A stretch of DNA of 64,000 bases from Pseudomonadota bacterium. Its GTDB lineage: Bacteria > Pseudomonadota > Gammaproteobacteria > Xanthomonadales > Xanthomonadaceae. The stretch is from NCBI GenBank assembly GCA_023419315.1, contig JAEZYE010000007.1, positions 1 through 64,000 of the forward strand. The letters are read 5' to 3'. The notes beneath the pieces are model-generated. The model worked only from the letters and a program-made list of their open reading frames with translations, did no database searches and was not told where the DNA came from. Shown in pieces: positions 37,161 to 45,506 of the stretch (position 1 is the stretch's first letter; each line of letters opens with the position of its first letter). The position numbers and the translations under genes are program-made.

Positions 37161-37610
37161 ATGGAACTGATTCTTCTGCAGAAAGTGACCAACCTCGGCG
37201 TCCTCGGCGACAAGGTCAACGTGAAGCCCGGCTACGGCCGCAACTACCTGATCCCGCAGGGCAAAGCCGTGCCGGCCACCGCCGCCAACCTGGCCGAGTT
37301 CGAAGCCAAGCGCGCTGATTACGAAGCCAAGGCCAAGGCCGTGCATGACGAGGCCGAAGGCCGCGTCTCCAAGCTCGAAGGCGCCAGCGTCACGATCAAG
37401 GCGAACGCCTCGACCGAGGGCAAGCTGTTCGGCTCGGTGGGTCCGCGCGACATCGCCGAGGCGTTCACCGCCGCCGGCCTGCCGCTGGAAAAGAGCGAAG
37501 TGGTGATGGGCGAAGGCCCGATCCGCAACGTGGGCGAGTACGAAGTGATCGCCAAGCTGCACGCCGACGTCGAAACCACCGTCAAGGTGGTCGTCGAAGC
37601 CGAAGCCTGA
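37161..37610 (+). CDS. rplI: 50S ribosomal protein L9
   Basis: A 149-residue L9 with the N-terminal domain MELILLQKVTNLGVLGDKVNVKPGYGRNYLIP, the long connecting helix rich in Ala/Glu/Lys (EFEAKRADYEAKAKAVHDEAEGRVSKLEG) and the C-terminal rRNA-binding domain GKLFGSVGPRDIAEAFTAAG. Length equals E. coli L9. ACGGAGCAATACG precedes the ATG. A terminator follows at 24 bp. Confidence 0.98.
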   Translation: MELILLQKVTNLGVLGDKVNVKPGYGRNYLIPQGKAVPATAANLAEFEAKRADYEAKAKAVHDEAEGRVSKLEGASVTIKANASTEGKLFGSVGPRDIAEAFTAAGLPLEKSEVVMGEGPIRNVGEYEVIAKLHADVETTVKVVVEAEA

Positions 37611-37634
37611 TCCGCTTCCGGCAACGGCATCCGG

Positions 37635-37664
37635 ACGGGCGCCGAAAGGCGCCCGTTTTGTTTT
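37635..37664 (+). terminator. Rho-independent terminator after rplI
   Basis: Stem ACGGGCGCC / GGCGCCCGT (37635-37643 and 37648-37656) with a GAAA tetraloop, followed by TTTGTTTT. It separates the ribosomal operon from dnaB. Confidence 0.93.
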
Positions 37665-37752
37665 CCGCAACCGGCGATTGCGTGCGAAAGCGCCACGCCT
37701 GGACGCGAATCGCGTCTTTGCGCTCAATCTCAGCGGACGAGATTCCCACCGG

Positions 37753-37773
37753 TTATCCACATGGTTATCTGCA
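37753..37773 (+). promoter_or_regulatory. DnaA box upstream of dnaB, with a degenerate second box
   Basis: TTATCCACA at 37753-37761 is a perfect consensus DnaA box. A second, weaker copy TTATCTGCA (two mismatches) starts 12 bp later at 37765. They lie about 90 bp before the dnaB start, where a promoter or leader is expected. One perfect 9-mer can occur by chance, but rarely in such GC-rich DNA. Confidence 0.55.
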
Positions 37774-37849
37774 ACTGCCGGAAGGCGGACGCACTACCAT
37801 GCTTCGTTCCGTTCCGTCCGCAATCCGGCTACAGGAGTCGCTGTTCCCC

Positions 37850-39247
37850 ATGTCCGCCCGGCCAGGTTTCCGCAACGATCCGCATGACGCCCGCATCGAG
37901 CAACTGCGGATGCCGCCGCATTCCATCGAAGCCGAACAGGCGGTGCTCGGCGGCCTGATGCTGGCGCCGGAAGCCTACGACCGCATCAACGACAAGCTGA
38001 CGGACAAGGACTTCTACCGCCGCGATCACCAGCTCATCTATCGCGCGATCTGCGAACTGGCCGAACGCAATCGGCCGTACGACGCCGTCACGCTGGGCGA
38101 GTGGTTCGAATCGCAGGGCCATCTGGAACAGGTGGCCGGCGGCGCGTATCTGATCGAACTGGCCAGCAGCACGCCTTCGGCCGCCAACATCACCGCGTAC
38201 GCGGAAATCGTGCGCGACAAGGCAGTGATGCGGCAGTTGATCGATGTCGGCACCGACATCGTCAACGACGCCTTCCAGCCGGAAGGGCGCGAGAGCGCCG
38301 AGTTGCTGGCCGTCGCCGAGCAGAAGGTATTCGCCATCGCCGAAGCCGGCGCGCGCGGCCGCACTGATTTCGTCGGCATGAACACCGCGCTGAAGGACGC
38401 CTTCGAAGTCCTGCAGAACCGTTTCGAGAACGGCGGCAACGTGACCGGTCTGCCGAGCGGTTATACCGATTTCGATGAAATGACCGCCGGCCTGCAGCCG
38501 ACCGATCTCATCATCCTCGCCGCGCGTCCGGCGATGGGAAAGACCACCTTCGCGCTGAACATCGCCGAGTTCGCGGCGATCAAGTCGAAGAAGGCGGTGG
38601 CCGTGTTCTCGATGGAAATGTCGGCCGCGCAGCTTGCATTGCGCCTGATTTCCTCCAATGGCCGCGTCAACGCGACACGCCTGCGCACCGGTCAGCTGGA
38701 AGACGAGGACTGGAGCCGCGTCACCAGCGCCATCCGCATGCTGAAGGAAACCAAGATCTTCATCGACGACACGCCGGGCCTTTCCCCGGAAGTGCTGCGA
38801 TCCAAGGCGCGCCGCTTGAAGCGCGAACATGACCTGGGCTTGATCGTCATCGACTACCTGCAGCTGATGTCAGTCCCCGGCAACAACGAGAACCGCGCAA
38901 CGGAAATCTCCGAAATCTCGCGCTCGCTGAAGGGGCTGGCGAAGGAGCTCAACGTGCCGGTGATTGCGCTGTCGCAGCTCAACCGCTCGCTGGAAACACG
39001 TACCGACAAGCGTCCGGTAATGGCCGACCTGCGCGAATCCGGCGCCATCGAGCAGGACGCCGACATGATCGTCTTCATCTACCGCGACGATTACTACAAC
39101 AAGGAAAATTCGCCGGACAAGGGCCTGGCCGAGATCATCATCGGCAAGCAGCGTAGCGGCCCGACCGGCTCGTGCAAGCTCAAGTTCTTCGGCGAATACA
39201 CGCGCTTCGACAATCTCAGCCACGATTCGATCGGCAGTTTCGAGTAA
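37850..39247 (+). CDS. dnaB: Replicative DNA helicase DnaB
   Basis: A 465-residue hexameric helicase (E. coli 471) that unwinds DNA at the fork and recruits primase. The N-terminal domain begins MPPHSIEAEQAVLGGLM; the RecA-like ATPase has Walker A ARPAMGKT (residues 225-232), Walker B DLGLIVIDYLQLM near 330, and the family motif VPVIALSQLNRSLE. I chose the ATG at 37850 with AGGAG upstream; an in-frame ATG at 37800 would add 17 residues unlike the family. A DnaA box lies upstream; phrB follows after 6 bp. Confidence 0.97.
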   Translation: MSARPGFRNDPHDARIEQLRMPPHSIEAEQAVLGGLMLAPEAYDRINDKLTDKDFYRRDHQLIYRAICELAERNRPYDAVTLGEWFESQGHLEQVAGGAYLIELASSTPSAANITAYAEIVRDKAVMRQLIDVGTDIVNDAFQPEGRESAELLAVAEQKVFAIAEAGARGRTDFVGMNTALKDAFEVLQNRFENGGNVTGLPSGYTDFDEMTAGLQPTDLIILAARPAMGKTTFALNIAEFAAIKSKKAVAVFSMEMSAAQLALRLISSNGRVNATRLRTGQLEDEDWSRVTSAIRMLKETKIFIDDTPGLSPEVLRSKARRLKREHDLGLIVIDYLQLMSVPGNNENRATEISEISRSLKGLAKELNVPVIALSQLNRSLETRTDKRPVMADLRESGAIEQDADMIVFIYRDDYYNKENSPDKGLAEIIIGKQRSGPTGSCKLKFFGEYTRFDNLSHDSIGSFE

Positions 39248-39253
39248 GCGCGC

Positions 39254-40672
39254 ATGAGCGTCGCGATCGTCTGGTTCCGCAACGACCTGCGCCTGGACGA
39301 CAACCCGGCGTTGCGGATGGCAGTGGAGGCGGGCCATACACCGCTGCCGGTGTACGTGCATGCGCCGGAGGAAGAAGGCGCGTGGGCGCCGGGTGCGGCC
39401 TCCGAAAGCTGGCGCCATCATTCGTTGCAGGCGCTGCACGATGATCTGAAGGCGCGCGGCTCGGCCTTGCAGATCCTGCGTGGTCCCAGCGAACGCGCGT
39501 TGCAGCGGGCGATTGAACACAGTGGCGCGGAAGCGATTTTCTGGAATCGCAAGTACGAGCCGGCCACTCAGCCGCGCGATGCGGCGCTGAAGAAGCAATG
39601 GAAGGAACACGGGCTGCACGCGGAGAGTGCGAACGGCGCGCTGCTGTTCGAACCCTGGGATCTGGCGACGCAGCAGGGCGGGCCTTACAAGGTGTTCACG
39701 CCGTTCTGGCGCGCGGCGCTCGCGCGTTGGCTGCCGCCGGCACCGTGGAATGCGCCGCAACGCTTGCCCCAGCCCCCGCGACTGGCCGACGCCGTGCCGC
39801 TGGATGCGCTGGCCCTGCAGCCCCGTCCGCGCTGGGACACGGGATTCTGGGAGGCGTGGCGTCCCGGTGAAGCCGGTGCACGTGAAGCACTGGAGATCTT
39901 CATCGACGGAGCACTGCGCGGGTATCGGCAGGATCGTGATCGTCCGGATCGCGTGGGCACGTCACGGCTGTCGCCGTATCTGCATTTCGGGGAAATCGCG
40001 GTGTGGCGCGTGGTGGATGCGCTGCAGGCCGAACGCAGCGCCGCCAATGCGACCGACATCGACGGCTTCATCCGTGAGCTGGGCTGGCGCGAATTCGCGG
40101 TCCATCTGCTGCATCACTTCCCGCATACGCCGGCACAGAACCTCAACCTGCGCTTCGAACATTTCGAGTGGGCGGAAGCGACCCCGGCCTTTCTCGATGC
40201 CTGGCAGCAGGGGCGTACGGGTGTCCCGATTGTCGATGCGGGCATGCGCGAGTTGTGGGCCACCGGCTACATGCACAACCGTGTCCGCATGATCGTCGCC
40301 AGCTACCTGACCAAGCACATGCGACTGCACTGGCTGCACGGCGCGCGCTGGTTCTGGGACACGCTGGTGGACGCGGATCTGGCCAACAACACGTTGGGCT
40401 GGCAATGGACCGCGGGCACGGGCGCCGATGCCGCGCCGTACTTCCGCGTGTTCAATCCGGTCAGCCAGTCCGAACGTTTCGACCCCTCGGCCGAATACAT
40501 CGCGCGCTGGGTCCCCGAGTTGCGCGCGTTGCCTGCCAGGGCACGTTTCGCACCGTGGCAGCATGCAGGCGCGGCCGCGCTCGCGCCGGGATATCCGGCG
40601 CGTCCGCTGGTGGATCTGGCGGACGGCCGCAATGCCGCATTGGCCGCCTATCGGGCGACCGGCGTGGTTTGA
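39254..40672 (+). CDS. phrB: Deoxyribodipyrimidine photolyase (CPD class I)
   Basis: A 472-residue FAD flavoprotein using blue light to split cyclobutane pyrimidine dimers (E. coli PhrB 472). The antenna-domain start IVWFRNDLRLDDNPAL is typical, and the FAD/DNA-binding region shows GTSRLSPYLHFGEIA, ELGWREFAVHLLHHFP, DAGMRELWATGYMHNRVRM and ALNxx-like LANNTLGWQWTAGTGADAAPYFRVFNP. The Trp residues of the electron relay appear conserved in kind. It starts 6 bp after dnaB and is likely co-transcribed with it. Confidence 0.96.
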   Translation: MSVAIVWFRNDLRLDDNPALRMAVEAGHTPLPVYVHAPEEEGAWAPGAASESWRHHSLQALHDDLKARGSALQILRGPSERALQRAIEHSGAEAIFWNRKYEPATQPRDAALKKQWKEHGLHAESANGALLFEPWDLATQQGGPYKVFTPFWRAALARWLPPAPWNAPQRLPQPPRLADAVPLDALALQPRPRWDTGFWEAWRPGEAGAREALEIFIDGALRGYRQDRDRPDRVGTSRLSPYLHFGEIAVWRVVDALQAERSAANATDIDGFIRELGWREFAVHLLHHFPHTPAQNLNLRFEHFEWAEATPAFLDAWQQGRTGVPIVDAGMRELWATGYMHNRVRMIVASYLTKHMRLHWLHGARWFWDTLVDADLANNTLGWQWTAGTGADAAPYFRVFNPVSQSERFDPSAEYIARWVPELRALPARARFAPWQHAGAAALAPGYPARPLVDLADGRNAALAAYRATGVV

Positions 40673-40720
40673 CGCGTTTCGCGCGGGCGTGCTTCACTCG
40701 CCGAAACGAGGGAGGCGCGC

Positions 40721-42190
40721 ATGGCAAGCAAGCAGAGGCCGGTCAAGCCGCGCCGTGAGCCGATGTCACGGGTCGACACCGCCTGGCTGCGGATGTGCCG
40801 GCCGACCAATCCGATGATGATCACCGGCGTGCTGATGCTTGACGAGCCGATGACGCTCGAACGCCTCAAGCAACTCGTCCGCCAGCGTTTCCTTGCTTAC
40901 CCGCGCTTTCGCCAGAAGGCGGTCGATACCGCGGCGGGCGCATCGTGGGTGGACGATGTCGACTTCGACATCGACTGGCATGTCTGCCTTTCCGCATTGC
41001 CGGGCCGCAGCGATCCGCGTTCGGAAAAGCGCGCGCTTGAACGTTTTGTCAGCCAGCTCGCGTCCACGCCGCTCGACAAGAGCAAGCCGCTCTGGCAATT
41101 CCATCTGATCGAGCGCTATCACGGCGGCTCCGCGCTGGTGGCGCGCATCCACCACAGCTATGCCGACGGCATCGCGCTGGTGCAGGTGCTGCTTTCGCTC
41201 ACCGACACCACGCGCACGCCGGCCAAGCGCAGCGAACTTCGCGCGGCATGGCTGAAGCAGGACGGCGTCGAAGTGGTGCGCCGCGTCGGTGCGATCGATC
41301 GTTACGTGAAGCTCGGTGGCCGCATGCTGGGCAAGGGCATGGAGATGTATCGCGATCCATCGTTGGCGACGATGCTGGCGAAGGAAGGCGGCGAGATCGG
41401 CCGCGAACTGCTCAATGCGCTCTCCCTTTCCGATGATCCGCAGACGCTGCTGCGCGGTCCGCTCGGCGTGAGCAAGCGGGTGGCGTGGGCCGAGCCCTTG
41501 AATCTGGACGACGTCAAGGCGGTCGGGCGCGCGTGCGATTGCACCGTCAATGACGTATTGATGGCGACCGCCGCGGGCGCATTGCGGCGCTATCTCATCG
41601 AACGCGGCGAAGACGTGGACGGCGTGACGCTGCGCGCCACCGTGCCGGTCAACCTGCGGCCGCTGGAACATGCGCGCAAGCTCGGCAACCATTTCGGCCT
41701 GGTGTTCCTCGAGCTTCCGGTCGGCGAAGACAACCCGGTGCGCCGGCTTGAACGCGTCGCCGCCTGCATGGAGCAGTTGAAGAACTCACGGCAGGCGATC
41801 GTGGCGTTCGGCCTGCTCGCCGCCCTCGGCATGGCGCCGACCGCCTTGCAGGGCGTTGCGCTGGAACTGTTCAGTCGCAAGGCCACGGCCGTCGCCACCA
41901 ACGTGCCCGGCCCGCAGCAGTTGCTGTATCTCGGCGGAAAGCCGGTGCGCGAGATGATGTTCTGGGTGCCGCAGACCGGTTCCATCGGCATCGGTGTCTC
42001 GATCCTCAGCTACAACGGCCGCGTGCACTTCGGCCTGATCGGCGATGCACGGCTGGTGCCGGATCCGGATGCCGTGATGCGCCATTTCGGTCCGGAGTTC
42101 GAGAAGCTCCTTTACCTCGCGCTGATGGGCAATTGGGATTACGCACTGGACGCGCAGGCGGCAAAAGCCCTGGTGCAGGACGCAAACTGA
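40721..42190 (+). CDS. Wax ester synthase/diacylglycerol acyltransferase (WS/DGAT)
   Basis: A 489-residue bifunctional acyl-CoA:alcohol/diacylglycerol acyltransferase family member, which makes wax esters or triacylglycerol storage lipid at the membrane. The catalytic HHxxxDG motif is intact in ARIHHSYADGIALVQ, and DVLMATAAGALRRYL and TNVPGPQQLLYLGGKPVREMMFWVPQTG are other family blocks. The conserved start is SRVDTAWLRMCRPTNPMMI. GGGAGG lies before the ATG at 40721. Product preference cannot be told from sequence. Confidence 0.93.
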   Translation: MASKQRPVKPRREPMSRVDTAWLRMCRPTNPMMITGVLMLDEPMTLERLKQLVRQRFLAYPRFRQKAVDTAAGASWVDDVDFDIDWHVCLSALPGRSDPRSEKRALERFVSQLASTPLDKSKPLWQFHLIERYHGGSALVARIHHSYADGIALVQVLLSLTDTTRTPAKRSELRAAWLKQDGVEVVRRVGAIDRYVKLGGRMLGKGMEMYRDPSLATMLAKEGGEIGRELLNALSLSDDPQTLLRGPLGVSKRVAWAEPLNLDDVKAVGRACDCTVNDVLMATAAGALRRYLIERGEDVDGVTLRATVPVNLRPLEHARKLGNHFGLVFLELPVGEDNPVRRLERVAACMEQLKNSRQAIVAFGLLAALGMAPTALQGVALELFSRKATAVATNVPGPQQLLYLGGKPVREMMFWVPQTGSIGIGVSILSYNGRVHFGLIGDARLVPDPDAVMRHFGPEFEKLLYLALMGNWDYALDAQAAKALVQDAN

Positions 42191-42303
42191 ACCTCGCATC
42201 GCTTCTTCGTGCGGCCTTCACGGGCCCTTAGCTAACACTCACGCGTCAGTCGTTATGTTGACGCCGCTTGACGGGCACGGTGCCCGGCGAAAAGGAGATG
42301 TCC

Positions 42304-42981
42304 ATGAAGCAGCACGCCACGAAGACCTTGTTGATTGCGCTTACCGCCAGCCTGATGCTCGGCGGGTGCGCCAGCTATACCGGGCAGACCAGTGATCCCA
42401 ATGATCCGAATCGCACGCGCACCGGTGCACTGATCGGCGCCGGCATCGGCGCGGCGGTCGGCCTGCTGAGTGGCAGCGACGCCACCGAACGCCGTCAGCG
42501 CGCGCTGGTCGGTCTGGGCGTCGGCGGCGTGGCCGGTGGCGCGATTGGCGCCTACCAGGATCGCCAGGAAGCCGAACTGCGTCGCCAGACCGCGGGTACC
42601 GGCGTGGATGTCAGCCGCGAAGGCGACGTCATCAAGTTGAATCTGCCCGACGGCGTGACCTTCGATTTCGGCAAGGCCGAGCTCAAGTCGCAGTTCTATC
42701 CGGCACTCAACAACATCGCCAGCACGCTGAAGCAGTACGACCAGACCATCGTGGAAGTGACCGGCCACACCGACAGCATCGGTACCGATGCGGTGAACCA
42801 GCGCCTGTCCGAACAGCGCGCTTCCTCGGTCGGCAACTACCTGATCGGCCAGGGCCTGATGCGCGAGCGTTTTGAAATCGTCGGCATGGGCAAGCGCTAT
42901 CCGGTCGCCAGCAACGATACCGATTCCGGTCGCGCGCTCAATCGCCGCGTTGAAATCCGCTTGCTGCCCGTGCGTTCGTAA
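42304..42981 (+). CDS. OmpA-family outer-membrane lipoprotein (YiaD/Pal-like)
   Basis: A 225-residue lipoprotein: signal peptide with lipobox LMLGGC (Cys22), then a glycine-zipper segment (ALIGAGIGAAVGLLSG and GLGVGGVAGGAIGAY, residues about 45-90) that may insert in or pack against the membrane. A C-terminal OmpA peptidoglycan-binding domain follows (VTFDFGKAELKS, VTGHTDSIGTDAVNQRLSEQRASSV, and the final ALNRRVEI). I chose the ATG at 42304, 7 bases after GGAG; the ATG at 42298 is too close to it. It anchors the outer membrane to the wall. A terminator follows. Confidence 0.95.
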   Translation: MKQHATKTLLIALTASLMLGGCASYTGQTSDPNDPNRTRTGALIGAGIGAAVGLLSGSDATERRQRALVGLGVGGVAGGAIGAYQDRQEAELRRQTAGTGVDVSREGDVIKLNLPDGVTFDFGKAELKSQFYPALNNIASTLKQYDQTIVEVTGHTDSIGTDAVNQRLSEQRASSVGNYLIGQGLMRERFEIVGMGKRYPVASNDTDSGRALNRRVEIRLLPVRS

Positions 42982-43004
42982 GCACGTCGCAGATCGCTTC
43001 CCGG

Positions 43005-43031
43005 AAGGCCGCGCAAGCGGCCTTTCGTTTT
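43005..43031 (+). terminator. Rho-independent terminator after the OmpA lipoprotein gene
   Basis: Stem AAGGCCGC / GCGGCCTT (43005-43012 and 43017-43024) with a GCAA tetraloop, followed by TCGTTTT. Confidence 0.88.
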
Positions 43032-43089
43032 GGGCGGTACATGGGATCGGATAGACTCGCCGCCGGTTCCGGGGAGGCTGGGCAAGGCT

Positions 43090-43890
43090 TTGGGCAAGAC
43101 GAAAACGCACGCGCCACTGCGGCGCGGTCTGCTGGTCCTGGTGGGGTTGCTGCTGTTGACCGACGTGGTCGCACTGCTGGCGTTGCGCGTGTTCAACGTG
43201 GGCGTCGCGGCGCCGGCGTTGCTGGGCGGGGCCGCCCTGTTCATCGCGTGGCGCTGGGAATCGCTGGCGCAGCGCAGGCGGAACAGCCCGCTGTGCACGG
43301 CGTTGTGGCGCGGCGGCTGGATGGCCTTCGTACTCTGGCTGGTGTCGCTGGCGTTTTTCTTCGCCGCCATCCAGCGCAACAGCTTCGATGAAGCCGCGCC
43401 CACCGATGATGTGCGCGCCATTGTCATCCTCGGTTCGGGCTCGCCGAACTGCGCCGCGTCACCCACGCTCAAGGCGCGACTGGAACGTGGACGCGAACAG
43501 GCCCGGCGCTGGCCGTCGGCGCGCATCGTGGTCAGCGGCGGTCGCGATTTCCGTGGCAGCGCCTGCAGCGAAGCGCAGGTGATGGCCGACTATCTGGCCG
43601 CCCGCGGTCTCCCGCGCAACCGCATGCTGCTGGAAGAAAACAGCACCAGCACGGACACCAACCTGGCTTTCAGCCGCCGTCTTCTTGAGCAGCACGGCAT
43701 TGCGCCGAACGCGAAGATGCTGCTGATCACCAGCGACTTCCATCTGCTGCGCGCCGAGCGCATCGCGATGAAGGCGGGGCTGGTCAACATGGTCGGCGTA
43801 GCGGCGCCGACGCCGATCTACATCCGCTACAACTCGTGGCTGCGCGAGTACTTCGCCACCTTCAGCAGCTGGGTGCTGGGCGAATTCTGA
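43090..43890 (+). CDS. DUF218 / YdcF-SanA-like membrane protein
   Basis: A 266-residue protein with three hydrophobic segments in the first 100 residues (GLLVLVGLLLLTDVVALLAL, VGVAAPALLGGAALFIAW, GWMAFVLWLVSLAFFFAAI), then a DUF218 domain: DVRAIVILGSGSPNCAASPTLKARLERG, RIVVSGGRDFRGSACSEAQVMADYL, ENSTSTDTNLAFSRRLL and LLITSDFHLLRAERIAMKAG. Relatives (SanA, ElyC, YdcF) affect envelope integrity; the activity is uncertain. The TTG at 43090 is the best start: GGGGAGG lies 12 bases before it, while the TTG at 43030 falls in the terminator of the previous gene. Confidence 0.83.
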   Translation: MGKTKTHAPLRRGLLVLVGLLLLTDVVALLALRVFNVGVAAPALLGGAALFIAWRWESLAQRRRNSPLCTALWRGGWMAFVLWLVSLAFFFAAIQRNSFDEAAPTDDVRAIVILGSGSPNCAASPTLKARLERGREQARRWPSARIVVSGGRDFRGSACSEAQVMADYLAARGLPRNRMLLEENSTSTDTNLAFSRRLLEQHGIAPNAKMLLITSDFHLLRAERIAMKAGLVNMVGVAAPTPIYIRYNSWLREYFATFSSWVLGEF

Positions 43891-43893
43891 CGA

Positions 43894-44379
43894 TCAGAAG
43901 CCGCGCATCCGGCATTCGCGATCCAGCCGCCGGGCATCCACATCGCGGCTGTAGTTGGCGGCGATGTCGGCAGGCAGGCCTTCGATCAGGCTCTGGTACA
44001 TGCCAAGCCGCTTGATGCGTTTGCCCAGCGGCCCGCGCACCTTGTTTTCTTCGGCGACCATGCCGGCGTAGAGGATCGTCAGCAGCCGATCCACTTCCAG
44101 TGCATCGTCGCCGTACGTGGCCGAAAGCCCGGTGATCCAGGCCAGCACGCCGGGATGCGCTTCCTCGCCAGTGCGGTCGTAGACGCGCACGAAATCCTCA
44201 TACAGGCGCCACGCGCCGTGCTTGCCGGCGAGCTTCTGCAGTGCTTCGAAATACCAGGCGTCGCGGGGCGCGAAGCGCGGGGTTGCCGGCGTGGTCAGGT
44301 AGACGCACCAGTCGTCGAACTGGCCGCGATCGAATTCGATCAGCGAGCCGTCCGACAGTGTCTTGAAATGACGTCGCAT
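43894..44379 (-). CDS. Conserved protein of unknown function
   Basis: A 161-residue soluble protein starting MRRHFKTLSDGSLIEFDRGQFDDWCVYLT, with a helical second half (DAWYFEALQKLAGKHGAWRLYEDFVRVYDRT, LEVDRLLTILYAGMVAEENK, KRIKRLGMYQSLIEG). I know no named domain. No signal peptide or membrane helix is present. The ATG at 44379 is 2 bp after the stop of the iminopeptidase gene, so the two are probably co-translated. It ends 3 bp from the convergent DUF218 gene. Confidence 0.72.
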   Translation of the reverse strand: MRRHFKTLSDGSLIEFDRGQFDDWCVYLTTPATPRFAPRDAWYFEALQKLAGKHGAWRLYEDFVRVYDRTGEEAHPGVLAWITGLSATYGDDALEVDRLLTILYAGMVAEENKVRGPLGKRIKRLGMYQSLIEGLPADIAANYSRDVDARRLDRECRMRGF

Positions 44380-44381
44380 GC

Positions 44382-45344
44382 TCAGGCCGGAGCGGCGAAG
44401 CGATCGGCGAGGGCATCGGTGGCCTGCACCAGCGCATCCACGATGGCAGGATCGGCGGCGCTGTGTCCGGCCAGCACCACGCGCAGTTCGGCCTCCGGCC
44501 ACGCACGCGCCAGATCGCAGGCGCTCTTCATCGGGCAGATGATGTCGTAACGGCCGTGCACGATGGTCGAAGGAATATGGCGAATCCGGTCGAGATCGCG
44601 AATCAGCTGATCCGGCTCCAGGAACACCTCGTTGCGGAAGTAGTGCGCTTCGGCGCGGGCCACGTTCAGTGCGACCTGCGGATCCTCGAACTTGCCATGT
44701 TCGTCGGGATCATGCACCAGCGTCGTGCTGCCGCCTTCCCATTCGCTCCACGCGTGCGCGGCTTCGAAGCGCACGGCGAGGTCGGGATGATCGAGCCGCC
44801 GCCAGTAGGCTTCCACCATTTCACCGCGTTCGTCTTCCGGGATGTAGTCGGCGTAGCGCTGCCAGCGTTCCGGGAAGATCGACCGCGCACCGCCGTCGAA
44901 TTCGTTGAACCAGCGCAATTCCTCGCGACGGCCCAGGAAAATGCCGCGCAGGACCAGGCCGAGCACGCGCTCGGGATAGCGTTGCGCGTAGGCCAGCGAA
45001 AGCGTGGAGCCCCACGAGCCGCCGAACACGACCCAGCGCTCGATGCCCAGATGGCGGCGAATCGTCTCGATATCCTCGACCAGATGCCAGGTGGTGTTGT
45101 CGCGCAGTTCCGCCGGCGGCGTGGAGCGGCCGGCACCGCGCTGATCGAACAGCACGATGCGGTAGCGCGAAGGATCGAAGAAACGACGGTGGAAATCCGA
45201 CAGGCCCGCGCCCGGCCCGCCATGCAGGAACAGCACCGGCAGGCCGTCGGGCCGGCCGCATTGTTCCAGATACAGCGTGTGGAGGGCGTCGACCGGCAGG
45301 AATTCGTGATGGAAAGGCTGGATGTCGGGATACAGCTCGCGCAC
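44382..45344 (-). CDS. pip: Proline iminopeptidase (S33)
   Basis: A 320-residue alpha/beta-hydrolase that removes N-terminal proline from peptides; Xanthomonas Pip (313 residues) is the type example. The oxyanion region is VLFLHGGPGAGLS, the nucleophile Ser is in VVFGGSWGSTLSL, and the catalytic Asp and His follow in HGRYDIICPM and VLAGHSAADPAI. The N terminus LYPDIQPFHHEFLPVDALHTLYLEQCG is typical. Start is GTG at 45344. It is divergent from tex and followed by the 161-residue unknown. Confidence 0.95.
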   Translation of the reverse strand: MRELYPDIQPFHHEFLPVDALHTLYLEQCGRPDGLPVLFLHGGPGAGLSDFHRRFFDPSRYRIVLFDQRGAGRSTPPAELRDNTTWHLVEDIETIRRHLGIERWVVFGGSWGSTLSLAYAQRYPERVLGLVLRGIFLGRREELRWFNEFDGGARSIFPERWQRYADYIPEDERGEMVEAYWRRLDHPDLAVRFEAAHAWSEWEGGSTTLVHDPDEHGKFEDPQVALNVARAEAHYFRNEVFLEPDQLIRDLDRIRHIPSTIVHGRYDIICPMKSACDLARAWPEAELRVVLAGHSAADPAIVDALVQATDALADRFAAPA

Positions 45345-45506
45345 GTCGATGATTCCGGGTGTTTGCGCACAGGATAGCGCAGGGGATCCGCTGCGAATTC
45401 CGCCTGGACCCCGCCCGGATCTGGGCTCATGTCAAGATTTCGCCGGCGCGCCGACGTTGCCACAATCGGCGTTCCCTCGTCAGACCGGTCATCCCGCACC
45501 GACGCA

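Noticed and set aside
43030..43089. Longer N terminus of the DUF218 membrane protein
   Set aside because: The start would fall at the end of the terminator of the OmpA lipoprotein gene, and there is no ribosome site.
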